From: Firmicutes bacterium UBA911
Lineage (GTDB): Bacteria; Bacillota; Desulfotomaculia; Desulfotomaculales; Desulforudaceae
Direction: 5' to 3'
Length of the DNA stretch: 38,396 nt
NCBI GenBank assembly: GCA_002294005.1
Contig: DBEH01000017.1
Span: 1 to 38,396, forward strand
This document shows positions 25,575 through 33,601 of the stretch, piece after piece. The position numbers and the translations under genes were made by a program. Below the pieces are notes generated by a model. The model did no database searches and was not told where the DNA came from. It was given only the letters and a program-made list of their open reading frames with translations. Every line of letters begins with the position of its first letter. The stretch's first letter is position 1.

Positions 25575-25649
25575 TGGTGGGCGCGGCAGGTGTCGAACCT
25601 GCGGCCTCTTGAATGTGAGTCAAGCGCTCTCCCCCTGAGCTACGCGCCC
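25575..25649 (-). tRNA. tRNA-Val(CAC)
   Basis: A complete cloverleaf on the minus strand. Acceptor GGGCGCG pairs with CGCGCCC. The anticodon stem CTTGA/TCAAG encloses CTCACAT, giving anticodon CAC. The T loop is TTCGACA, and CCA is encoded. Its 3' half is duplicated at 24371-24435, marking it as an integration site. A TACAAT -10 box lies just upstream on the same strand. Confidence 0.95.
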
Positions 25650-25783
25650 ACGCAGAACCATTGTAACACGAATCGGCCCGGCCCGCGAGTCCCTTTTTGC
25701 GATTAAAATATTGGTTTTTTGCCGGCAGCCCGCCTGGCAGGGCCGTTTGCGGAAGGGAAGAGCGTTTCGGCCGGTAAGTGAGA

Positions 25784-26566
25784 CTAACGTTCCAGTGCCC
25801 GTTGTGGCTCGATTTTTTCGTAGGTGCTGCTCAGCACCACGAAGTCCACCCGGCGGTTTTTCTGCCGCCCGTGAGGCGTGTTGTTCGTGTCCTTTGGCCG
25901 GTATTCGCCGTACCCGGTGGCCGACAGGCGCCCCGGGGGGAAGTTGTGCCGGGCGATGAGGTATCGGACCACGCTGGTGGAACGGGCGACCGAGAGTTCC
26001 CAGTTGGAGGGGAAACGCAGCGTGTTGATCGACACGTTGTCCGTGTGGCCTTCGATCCGGATGTAGTTCGGGGTCTGGAGCAGGATCAGGCCCAGCTTGC
26101 CCATGATTTCCCGGGCGGTGGGAGTAAGGTCCGCGGAACCGGTGGCAAACAGCACAGCGTCCTGCACGCTGATCACCAGGCCCCTTTCCTCAGTTCTCAT
26201 CTCAATACTAGCAGTCAACCCGGCCTCATCCATAAGTTCCTGCACCTGCTTTTGGACCGGGGCAATCTGCGCCAAAAAAGTGGTATCGCTGGCCTCGACG
26301 AAACCTTTGTCCAATTCCATCGGGAACTGCTCCTGAGGGCCGAGTGAAGCGTCCGGCGCCTCGATGAGCACGCTGCCCCGCCCGCCCAGGGCGTGATGGA
26401 GCGAGCGGGCCAGGGCCGCGAATTTCTCGGCGTCCACGCTGCTCAAGCTGTACAGGACAATAAAAAAACAAAGGAGCACGGTGACGAAGTCCGCGTACGG
26501 CACCGCCCACCGTTCGCGCCCCCCTCCGTGTCCGCCGCCGCCCCCGTGTTTACCCGGCCGCTTCAC
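25784..26566 (-). CDS. motB: Flagellar motor stator protein MotB
   Basis: The peptidoglycan-anchored half of the flagellar stator. A glycine-rich N-terminus precedes one membrane segment WAVPYADFVTVLLCFFIVLY, which carries the ion-binding Asp of the PYADF motif. The periplasmic OmpA-like domain binds cell wall (IEGHTDNVSIN, then NWELSVARSTSVVRYLI and NRRVDFVVLS). I prefer GTG 26566, four bases after GGAGGAG; the frame is open to an ATG at 26584. It overlaps the end of motA by 17 bases, which suggests translational coupling. Confidence 0.94.
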   Translation of the reverse strand: MKRPGKHGGGGGHGGGRERWAVPYADFVTVLLCFFIVLYSLSSVDAEKFAALARSLHHALGGRGSVLIEAPDASLGPQEQFPMELDKGFVEASDTTFLAQIAPVQKQVQELMDEAGLTASIEMRTEERGLVISVQDAVLFATGSADLTPTAREIMGKLGLILLQTPNYIRIEGHTDNVSINTLRFPSNWELSVARSTSVVRYLIARHNFPPGRLSATGYGEYRPKDTNNTPHGRQKNRRVDFVVLSSTYEKIEPQRALER

Positions 26567-27473
26567 GGGTCTCCTCCTCCACATCCTTCTTGGATGGTGC
26601 CCGGGTGTTCGGGTTCAGAAAAGCGTTCAGGCGCTCCCGGATGATAATGGGGTTGTTTCCGGACTGGAGCGCGATTACCCCTTCCTGAACCAGCAGGCGC
26701 AGCATTACCTCCTTCGACGTGAGGGTCTTGAGCTTGGTGGCGATGGGGAAGCAAATCAGGTAGGCGAACACCACCCCGTACAGGGTGGCTACGAAGGCGG
26801 AGGCGATGGCCGGGCCGAGCTTGTCCGGCTCCTGGATGTTCCCGAGGGCGACGATGAGGCCCAAAATCGCCCCGGCGATACCCATGGTTGGGGCGAAAGC
26901 CCCGGCGGTTTCGAAGAACTCGTGCGCCACCCGGTGCCGCTCCTCCAGGGCGTATAGTTCCGTTTCCAGGACGGCCCTGACCACCTCCGGTTCGGCGCCG
27001 TCAATCACCAGCTGAAGACCCTTGCGCAGGAAAGGATCATCCACGCTTTCCAGGTGGTTTTCCAGGTAGAGGAGCCCCTCGCGCCGTGCTTTCTCGGCCA
27101 GCGACACGATTTCCTCGATCATCTCCGTCGGGCTCTTGGCCCTTTGCTGGACCAGCATGCGCAGGCTCCGGAACACGTCTGGGATGTCCACTTTCCTGAG
27201 GGTGGCGAGGGAGGCGCTTAACGTGCATCCAAAAACGACGGCCATCGCCGCCGGAACGACCAAGGAGGAGAGGTGCCCGTCTTTCAGGATGAAACTGAGG
27301 ATTACGAAGGCTAGAGCCGCGATAATGCCGAGTAAGGTGGTCGGATCGATGCGAATCGCCCCCAATTTTGCCGATATTACCAAGAAAAGGCCAAAACCTT
27401 GCTTTCTTCCGAAAGACCCCGGAATCCTTCCTCCGGGAAGGTACAAACCGAGAATGCCGCCGTCACGCCGCAA
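26550..27473 (-). CDS. motA: Flagellar motor stator protein MotA
   Basis: The membrane half of the ion-driven stator complex. Four hydrophobic segments are visible, with the conserved cytoplasmic loop between the second and third, including EEIVSLAEKARREGLLYLE and the late GAFAPTMGIAGAILGLI and YGVVFAYLICFPIATKL segments. The full open frame is 307 aa, but family members start close to DPTTLLGII. The first 30-36 residues may therefore be untranslated, and TTG codons at 27383 or 27365 are candidate starts, although neither has a strong ribosome site. It is divergent from cheW. Confidence 0.92.
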   Translation of the reverse strand: MRRDGGILGLYLPGGRIPGSFGRKQGFGLFLVISAKLGAIRIDPTTLLGIIAALAFVILSFILKDGHLSSLVVPAAMAVVFGCTLSASLATLRKVDIPDVFRSLRMLVQQRAKSPTEMIEEIVSLAEKARREGLLYLENHLESVDDPFLRKGLQLVIDGAEPEVVRAVLETELYALEERHRVAHEFFETAGAFAPTMGIAGAILGLIVALGNIQEPDKLGPAIASAFVATLYGVVFAYLICFPIATKLKTLTSKEVMLRLLVQEGVIALQSGNNPIIIRERLNAFLNPNTRAPSKKDVEEETREAAG

Positions 27474-27487
27474 CTCCCCCGTTACTA

Positions 27488-27516
27488 ATTATCGGCACTC
27501 CGGAACGCTTACCCAA
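27488..27516 (-). promoter_or_regulatory. Promoter region of motAB
   Basis: On the minus strand, TTGGGT and GATAAT stand 17 bases apart (sigma-A type). The -10 region also reads GCCGATAA (27489-27496), the exact sigma-28 -10 consensus. There is no good sigma-28 -35 element. It lies just upstream of the longest possible motA frame. Confidence 0.4.
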
Positions 27517-27572
27517 GACACCCCGCAATAATTTTCCCCGGCCTGAATTCGCGGCCTGTTTGAGAAGCGCAC

Positions 27573-27600
27573 TCAAGTTTAATGTCCGGGCGGCCGATTA
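27573..27600 (+). promoter_or_regulatory. Possible sigma-28 promoter of cheW-cheA-cheB
   Basis: TCAAGTTT at 27573-27580 (consensus TAAAGTTT) and GCCGATTA at 27593-27600 (consensus GCCGATAA) have a 12-base spacer, one more than ideal. It lies 68 bases upstream of cheW. Confidence 0.45.
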
Positions 27601-27667
27601 AACTCTTAGCGCTGCCGGCCCGCGACAGGCGCACCGGTGCACTTTCAGTCCGAGGAGGTGGAAACCA

Positions 27668-28168
27668 ATGATTGACACCCGGTCTGCCAGAAAGGGAGAA
27701 GAACAATTGGTGGTCTTCCAACTGGCCGGTCAAACCTACGGTGTGGATATCGCCCAGGTTTTTGAGATCATCCGCATGGAAGTGATCACGCGGGTACCGA
27801 AGGCACCCTCGTTCGTGGAGGGTGTGATCAAACTGCGCGGGAGCATCATCCCGGTGATCGATCTCCGCAAACGTTTCGGCATGCCTCCGGCCGAATCCAC
27901 CGCCAACAGCCGCATCGTCATCGTAGAGATGGGAGGCATGACCATCGGTATGGTGGTGGATGCCGTCTCCGAAGTCCTGCGTATCTCCCGAGCCGACATT
28001 GAGCCACCGCCGCCGATGGTGGCCGCCGTGGACGCGGCCTACCTGCGTGGAATCGCCCTGTGGCGGGAACGCCTGATCATTCTGCTCGATCTGGAGAAGA
28101 TTCTGGCCGAGAAAGACCAAGCACGGCTGCGGCAGTCGAAGATGGAGCTGGCTGAGAAGTCCGCCTGA
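27668..28168 (+). CDS. cheW: Chemotaxis coupling protein CheW
   Basis: Links chemoreceptors to the kinase CheA. It is a CheW-like two-barrel fold (166 aa) with EEQLVVFQLAGQTYGVDIAQV, then the receptor-contact VEGVIKLRGSIIPVIDLRKRF, and GMVVDAVSEVLRI. The ATG has GAGGAGG eight bases upstream. It lies 11 bases before cheA in the same operon. A C-terminal helix rich in Lys and Glu extends slightly past the usual end. Confidence 0.95.
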   Translation: MIDTRSARKGEEQLVVFQLAGQTYGVDIAQVFEIIRMEVITRVPKAPSFVEGVIKLRGSIIPVIDLRKRFGMPPAESTANSRIVIVEMGGMTIGMVVDAVSEVLRISRADIEPPPPMVAAVDAAYLRGIALWRERLIILLDLEKILAEKDQARLRQSKMELAEKSA

Positions 28169-28179
28169 GGAGGTTCGGC

Positions 28180-30285
28180 ATGTTTTCGTCCGAGGAAATC
28201 CAGGTCTTTCTGGACGAACTGGAAGAGAAGATAGAGATACTGAACGACGGTTTTCTGACGCTGGAGCGGGACGGGGACAACCCTGAGACCGTTCAGGAGA
28301 TTTTCCGGGCGGCGCATACCGTAAAGGGTTCTTCCGGGATCCTGGGATACAACCACATGTCGTCCCTCACCCACGAGATGGAAAACCTCTTTTCCCTGTT
28401 GCGGGACGGCCGGGTGCACAGTACGCCCCACATGGTGGACGTGCTGTTGGAGTCCCTGGACACGCTGAAGATGTTGCGCGACGAAGTCACCGGGGAAACA
28501 GGCCGGACAGTCGACATCGGCCCCGTGGTGGAAAGGCTGCGGGGATTTCGGCAGCAGGCGGGGACCGGGGACGACGGGGGCGGCATGGTCGGCAACGGGC
28601 CGGCGGCAGGTCCGGAAGAGACCGCCAAAACGGCGTTCTCGGACGCCGTTTTGGACGTGATCCGGGAAGCGGTGGACCAGGGATACGGCGCCTACCGCGT
28701 CCAGGTGGACATTGATCCCGGCTGCCGGATGAAATCGGTGCGCGCCTTTCTGGTGTTTCAGGCGCTGGAGAAGGCCGGGGTGCAGGTGATCTGGTCCGAA
28801 CCGCCGGTGGATGAACTGGAGCAGGGCGGCTTTGGTGCGGGATTTGAGTTGCTGGCGGTTTCCGAGGAAGACGCGGACCGGCTGCGGGGCATTCTGTCGC
28901 TCATCGCCGAAGTGAACGCCGTGACCGTGGTACCGGTCACCGCCTTGGACGAGGTGGGTGCCGGCCCAGTCAAAGCCGCGTCGGCTCCGGGAGCGACGCC
29001 CGCTCCGGCCGGCTCCGTCCTGGATTTCCCCGTAAAACAAGCGGATTTATTGAACGACCACAAGAAGGCCGTCCGCACCGTCCGGATCGACGTCCGGAAA
29101 CTGGACAGCTTAATGAACCTGGTCGGCGAACTGGTGATCGAGCGGACCAGGCTGGAGCGTTTCGCGGACCTCATGGAGTTGAAATACCGTTCCGAGGAAA
29201 TGATCGACACCCTGAACGAAATCTCCAACCACCTGGGTCAGATTACCAGTGATCTCCAGGAAGAGATCATGAAGGCCCGGATGCTTCCGATCGCCCAGGT
29301 GTTCAACCGTTTTCCGCGCATGATCAGGGATCTGGCCCATAAGTTGGGCAAAGAGGTGGACCTGGTCATCGAGGGCCGGGACACCGAGCTGGACCGGAAC
29401 GTAATTGAAATCGTCAGCGATCCGCTGCTGCACCTGATCCGGAACGCTGTGGATCACGGGTTGGAGATGCCTGAGGAGCGGCTCGCGGCCGGCAAGCCGC
29501 GCACGGGCACCCTCACCCTGCGGGCGTTCCACCAGGAGAGCCACATTGTGATCATTGTTGAGGACGACGGCCGGGGCGTTGATCCGGACCAACTGCGTGC
29601 CAAGGCCCGGCAGATGCAGCTCTTTGACGACCGGACCCTGGGGCGCCTCAGCGACCAGGAGGCGATGAACCTGATTTTTTACGCCGGCTTTTCCACCGCG
29701 GCCAATGTCACTGATATTTCCGGCCGGGGTGTGGGCATGGACGTGGTAAAAAACCAGATCGAGCAGATTAGCGGCGTGGTGGAGATGCGCAGCACTCCGG
29801 GGCAGGGTACCGCCATAAGCATCAAGCTGCCGCTGACCCTGGCGATCATCCGCGCACTGATGGTCGGCCTGGGCTCCCACGTGTACGCCTTCCCGCTGAG
29901 CAACGTGGTCGAAACCATCCATTTGGACCCGGCGGCGATCCGTATGATCAGAGACAGCGAGGTCGTGGTGGTCCGCGGCGAGGTGTTGTCCCTGGTCCGC
30001 CTGGGCCGTCTGTTCCGGCAGCGGGAGACCGGCACGGCGGAGAAGCTCTACATGGTGGTCATCGGCACGGGGCCGGACCGGGTCGGCGTTGTGGTGGACC
30101 GCCTCGTCGGGGAGCAGGAGATCGTAATCAAGTCCCTGGGGGATTTCCTGGGGCGGATATCCGGGATCTCCGGGGCGACCATTCTCGGGGACGGGAAGGT
30201 GGCCCTCATCGTGGACGTGCGGGCGCTCCTTGCGGAAATCTCAGGTCTTCAAGCCCACCAAGGCAGAGTGTATGCCGCCGGTTAA
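28180..30285 (+). CDS. cheA: Chemotaxis histidine kinase CheA
   Basis: The central chemotaxis kinase, 701 aa. The HPt domain has the phosphorylated His46 in FRAAHTVKGSSG. A response-regulator-binding region with linker follows (about 145-270), then the dimerisation helices (about 290-350) starting VRTVRIDVRKLDSLMNLVGEL. The ATPase domain shows LIRNAVDHGLE, EDDGRGVD and ISGRGVGMDVV. A CheW-like regulatory domain completes it. The ATG follows AGGAGG. The 3' end overlaps the cheB start by 14 bases. Confidence 0.97.
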   Translation: MFSSEEIQVFLDELEEKIEILNDGFLTLERDGDNPETVQEIFRAAHTVKGSSGILGYNHMSSLTHEMENLFSLLRDGRVHSTPHMVDVLLESLDTLKMLRDEVTGETGRTVDIGPVVERLRGFRQQAGTGDDGGGMVGNGPAAGPEETAKTAFSDAVLDVIREAVDQGYGAYRVQVDIDPGCRMKSVRAFLVFQALEKAGVQVIWSEPPVDELEQGGFGAGFELLAVSEEDADRLRGILSLIAEVNAVTVVPVTALDEVGAGPVKAASAPGATPAPAGSVLDFPVKQADLLNDHKKAVRTVRIDVRKLDSLMNLVGELVIERTRLERFADLMELKYRSEEMIDTLNEISNHLGQITSDLQEEIMKARMLPIAQVFNRFPRMIRDLAHKLGKEVDLVIEGRDTELDRNVIEIVSDPLLHLIRNAVDHGLEMPEERLAAGKPRTGTLTLRAFHQESHIVIIVEDDGRGVDPDQLRAKARQMQLFDDRTLGRLSDQEAMNLIFYAGFSTAANVTDISGRGVGMDVVKNQIEQISGVVEMRSTPGQGTAISIKLPLTLAIIRALMVGLGSHVYAFPLSNVVETIHLDPAAIRMIRDSEVVVVRGEVLSLVRLGRLFRQRETGTAEKLYMVVIGTGPDRVGVVVDRLVGEQEIVIKSLGDFLGRISGISGATILGDGKVALIVDVRALLAEISGLQAHQGRVYAAG

Positions 30286-31321
30286 GGTTTTCCTGGTCGA
30301 CGACTCGGCGGTCGTCCGGACCGTGATCGGGAGGCGGCTGCGCGAAGCGGGATTCGAGGTCTTGGGCACCGCTATGAACGGGCAACAGGCCCTGCAGAAG
30401 ATTCCCGCGCTCCGGCCCGACGTGGTGGTCATGGATGTGGAAATGCCGGTCCTGGACGGCCTGGGTACCCTACGCGAACTCATGGCCAAACACCCGGTGC
30501 CGGTGATAATGCTGAGTGCCCACACCCAGGCCGGCAGCAGGGCGACTATTGAGGCCCTGGCTCTCGGGGCGGTCGACTTTGTGCCTAAACCAGCCGGTAC
30601 GGCCGAAATGGCCGCAATTATATCCGAACTTTCGGCAAAAATCGCCGCCGCCGTGGGTGCCTCGGTCAAAAGCTCCCTGATCCAGGTGACGCCGGCGCGG
30701 GGCAACGCATTTCACGCGCCGGTCGCGTCCCGGACGCCGAAGAGCAGGACCGACCTGGTGGTCGTCGGTTGTTCGACCGGAGGGCCCAACGCTCTCCGCG
30801 TTCTCCTGTCCGGGTTTCCGGCAGAACTGCCGGCCGCGGTGGTTGTCGTGCAGCACATGCCCGCCGGGTTCACGGCTTCACTCGCCGAACACCTGAACGC
30901 CGTCTGCCTGATGGAGGTCCGGCACGCCCGGGACGGCGACCCGGTGTTGCCCGGCCGGGTGCTCATCGCCCCGGCCGGCAGGGTCTTCGGTTTCCGGACC
31001 GATGCGGACGGTGTACGCGCCGTTGTGACTGAAGACAACGCCCCACTGGCGCCGGGGACCTTCCGCCCTTCCGTGGACGCAGTCATGAGCAAGGCGGCGG
31101 CCGTATACGGCCACCGGGTGATGGGGGTCCTCCTCACCGGGATGGGGCGCGACGGCGCCGACGGAATGTTGGCCATCCGCAAAAAGAACGGCTATACCAT
31201 CGCCCAGGACGAGAGCAGCTCCGTGGTGTACGGCATGCCCCGGGCCGCCGTGGAGAACGGTTCCGCCCGCCGGGTGCTGCCACTTTTACAGATTGCCGCC
31301 GAAATCAGGCAACGGCTCTAA
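30272..31321 (+). CDS. cheB: Chemotaxis response regulator and methylesterase CheB
   Basis: Demethylates receptors when phosphorylated by CheA, giving adaptation. An N-terminal receiver domain has phospho-acceptor Asp55 (VVVMDVEMP) and acidic DD at 10-11. The C-terminal methylesterase domain has a Ser in GCSTGGPNALR, a His in VVQHMPAGFT and an Asp in GMGRDGADGM. It is 349 aa from ATG 30272, which follows AAGGCAGAG; the open frame extends upstream within cheA. cheR is not in this window. The TAA stop lies within a sigma-28 promoter. Confidence 0.96.
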   Translation: MPPVKVFLVDDSAVVRTVIGRRLREAGFEVLGTAMNGQQALQKIPALRPDVVVMDVEMPVLDGLGTLRELMAKHPVPVIMLSAHTQAGSRATIEALALGAVDFVPKPAGTAEMAAIISELSAKIAAAVGASVKSSLIQVTPARGNAFHAPVASRTPKSRTDLVVVGCSTGGPNALRVLLSGFPAELPAAVVVVQHMPAGFTASLAEHLNAVCLMEVRHARDGDPVLPGRVLIAPAGRVFGFRTDADGVRAVVTEDNAPLAPGTFRPSVDAVMSKAAAVYGHRVMGVLLTGMGRDGADGMLAIRKKNGYTIAQDESSSVVYGMPRAAVENGSARRVLPLLQIAAEIRQRL

Positions 31322-31345
31322 AGTTGCTCCGGTTTCGGGCGATAA
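31319..31345 (+). promoter_or_regulatory. Sigma-28 promoter of the flgM operon
   Basis: TAAAGTTG at 31319-31326 and GGCGATAA at 31338-31345 have exactly 11 bases between them. Each half matches seven of eight bases of TAAAGTTT-N11-GCCGATAA. The first three bases are part of the cheB stop codon TAA. It would place flgM, flgN, flgK and flgL under late flagellar control. Confidence 0.75.
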
Positions 31346-31393
31346 ATAAAGTGAATAAAAAGAAGGGTTTCGAACACCAAGGAGTTGGCAGCC

Positions 31394-31687
31394 GTGAAGA
31401 TAGACAAAACCGGCGGTGTGGACCTGGCGCGCATCTACAGCCGCCAGACGGCGGAACGCAAGCCCGGGGAGCCGTTGCGGCCGGGCACCGGAGAGGGAGA
31501 CAGTGTGGAACTCTCCAGTCAGGCGCGTGAACTCCAGTCTTTCCGGCAAAAGCTGGCTGAGTTGCCTGCCGTTCGAACCGAATTGGTGGAGCAGTTGAAG
31601 GCTGAAATTGAGGCCGGCACCTTCAAAGCCGACGCCCGGAAGATCGCCGAAGGTTTGTTGCGGGAGTGGGGCGGGGAGGCCGAATGA
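31394..31687 (+). CDS. flgM: Anti-sigma-28 factor FlgM
   Basis: Holds sigma-28 inactive until it is exported through the finished hook. It is 97 aa with the usual late VELSSQARELQSFRQKLAEL, then LVEQLKAEIEAGTFKADARK and IAEGLL, the sigma-binding helices. The first third is flexible. GTG 31394 is preceded by AAGGAG ten bases upstream; the TTG nine bases earlier is too close to that site. It stands behind a sigma-28 promoter, which makes an autoregulated circuit. Confidence 0.92.
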   Translation: MKIDKTGGVDLARIYSRQTAERKPGEPLRPGTGEGDSVELSSQARELQSFRQKLAELPAVRTELVEQLKAEIEAGTFKADARKIAEGLLREWGGEAE

Positions 31688-32169
31688 CCACCGTTGACCT
31701 GGCCGCTTGTCTCCGGCGGGAAATCGAGTTGGCGGCCGGGATTGTAAGCACCCTGGACGAGCAACAAAAAGCCTTGCTCGGATTGGACCTGGCGGGGCTT
31801 GAGGCGTCCGTGCCGGCCCTGGATGAACTGACAGAGGAACTGCGCCGGGCCGAGGGGCGGCGCCAGGCGGCCGCCGGGGTGATCGCCGCGGGCTACGGGT
31901 TCGATGCCGGCGCGCCGCTCCGGGAACTGTTGGCCGCTCTGCCCGCGGCGGAGCGCCGGGAACTGGAACAGGCGCGCCGGCGCCTGGGAGCGCTGATCGA
32001 AGAAATCTGCCGCTTAAACCACGCGAACTATGCACTGATGCTGAACGCGGCCCGCTTCAACCGGGTTGTCTTACAGTTCGTCGCAGGGACAGCCGCGACC
32101 TACGCGCGTAACGGGGCGCCCGGCGAGGCCGGGGAGGCCCGGTCCCTGATCTTCAGCCAGGAAGCGTGA
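31684..32169 (+). CDS. flgN: FlgN-like flagellar export chaperone
   Basis: Likely chaperone for the hook-filament junction proteins FlgK and FlgL. It is an all-helical, 161-aa protein rich in Leu, Ala, Arg and Glu, with IELAAGIVSTLDEQQKALLG near the front and ICRLNHANYALMLNAARFNR near the end, as in FlgN. The ATGA overlap with flgM and the position before flgK support the call more than the weak sequence identity does. GGGGAGG lies five bases upstream. Confidence 0.8.
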   Translation: MTTVDLAACLRREIELAAGIVSTLDEQQKALLGLDLAGLEASVPALDELTEELRRAEGRRQAAAGVIAAGYGFDAGAPLRELLAALPAAERRELEQARRRLGALIEEICRLNHANYALMLNAARFNRVVLQFVAGTAATYARNGAPGEAGEARSLIFSQEA

Positions 32170-32205
32170 TTCCTGCCCATATCCAAACCCAGGGGGGGTC
32201 GTCGC

Positions 32206-33579
32206 GTGTCCTTTCTCGGCATCGAAATCGCCCGGCGCAGCCTGCACGGTCACCAGCAGGCGATGAACACAGTAGCGCACAACATCGCCAACATCAACAC
32301 GCCGGGATACAGGCGGCAGGAGGCCGTGCTCCAGACCACGACGGCCATCGCCTACCCGTCGGTTTCCTCCCCGCGGCCCGGACAGTTGGGTACGGGAATG
32401 GCTGCGGTGGAAATCAAGCGCTACAGCGACGCCTACCTGGACCGTCAGGTGCGGGAGGCTCATTCGGCTATCGGCTACTGGTCCGGGGTGGAAACCGCGC
32501 TGCAGCGCGTGGAGGCCGTTTTGCCCGAACCCACCGATTTCGGGATCCAGGCGCTTCTCGGGAATTTCTTCGGTGCTTGGCACTACCTGGCCCAGGACCC
32601 GGGCAACCCGGGCTCCCGGGCGGCGGTGCGGGGCGCGGCGGAAACGCTGGCGAACAGCCTGTCGCTGGCCCATCACTCGTTGACGAACATCAGAAACGAC
32701 CTCGTCGGCGACGGTCCGGTGCCGGCGAGGCAAAACAACCTCTTCGCGCAGCAGGTGGGCCGGATCAACTCCATCGGGGGGCACATCGCCGAACTGAACT
32801 GGGAGATCGCCTACCAGCGCACCGCCGGCGCCAACCCGAACGACCTTTTGAACCGGCGGGACCACCTGTTGGAGGAACTGGCCAAACTGGCGGACGTGAG
32901 TGTAGGCGTGACCGACGCCGGACTCAACCTGATCAGCGTCCGCGTTTACGGGCTGGAACTGGTTGACGGCGGCCGCTACCTGGAAACAGGCCACGGGTTT
33001 ACGGAATTGGCCGCTGACGATTCGGGTCTGCAAACGCTGATCACCGTGCTGGACGGCAGCAGCCGGGGCGAGTTGGCCGGCACCTTCGCCGCGGGCGCAA
33101 GGGTGGCGGACTATCTGGACGGTCTGGACACACTGATGTCCAGCCTTGCCGGTGCGGTTAACGGTGTGTTCAACAACGAAGAGTTTCTTAGGTACGAAAA
33201 CGGCGTTCTGACCCTGGGGAACGGAGCCGGCGAACTGCTTGCCGCCGTCACCGCCGAGCAGGCTTGGGCGGCCGCCCAGATTCGGGAGCAGCGGGTGGTC
33301 GACGCCGACGGGGACGGTGGGGGCGACACCACCCTGGATGGCTACTACCAGCAATTGGTCACCGGGATCGGTGCCGATTTGAATGCCGCCCAGGGGGGCA
33401 TCGCCAACGTGAGCGCCATCCTGGGCCAGATCGAAGCGTTGCGAGAGTCCGTTTCCGGGGTGAACCTGGACGAGGAACTGAGCCGGATGATTCAGTACCA
33501 GTACGGGTACCAGGCGGCCGCCCGCGTGATTACGGTGCTGGATGAACTGCTGGACACCCTGATCAACCGGATGCTTTAA
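32206..33579 (+). CDS. flgK: Flagellar hook-associated protein FlgK (HAP1)
   Basis: Forms the first ring between hook and filament. The N-terminus has the axial-protein pattern IARRSLHGHQQAMNTVAHNI, then ANINTPGYRR. The C-terminus has the matching helix VNLDEELSRMIQYQYGYQAA, then ARVITVLDELLDTLINR. It is 457 aa, on the short side for the family, so the surface-exposed middle domain is small. The GTG start follows a G-rich site (GGGGGGG). Confidence 0.95.
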   Translation: MSFLGIEIARRSLHGHQQAMNTVAHNIANINTPGYRRQEAVLQTTTAIAYPSVSSPRPGQLGTGMAAVEIKRYSDAYLDRQVREAHSAIGYWSGVETALQRVEAVLPEPTDFGIQALLGNFFGAWHYLAQDPGNPGSRAAVRGAAETLANSLSLAHHSLTNIRNDLVGDGPVPARQNNLFAQQVGRINSIGGHIAELNWEIAYQRTAGANPNDLLNRRDHLLEELAKLADVSVGVTDAGLNLISVRVYGLELVDGGRYLETGHGFTELAADDSGLQTLITVLDGSSRGELAGTFAAGARVADYLDGLDTLMSSLAGAVNGVFNNEEFLRYENGVLTLGNGAGELLAAVTAEQAWAAAQIREQRVVDADGDGGGDTTLDGYYQQLVTGIGADLNAAQGGIANVSAILGQIEALRESVSGVNLDEELSRMIQYQYGYQAAARVITVLDELLDTLINRML

Positions 33580-33601
33580 ATAGTTATTGGGGGTTGACGG
33601 T

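Noticed and set aside
25509..25706. Open frame reading through tRNA-Val
   Set aside because: Translation of a tRNA gene on the antisense strand; a common false gene call.
27370..27377. GCCGATAT on the plus strand inside the motA front end
   Set aside because: No -35 partner, and it points antisense to motA.
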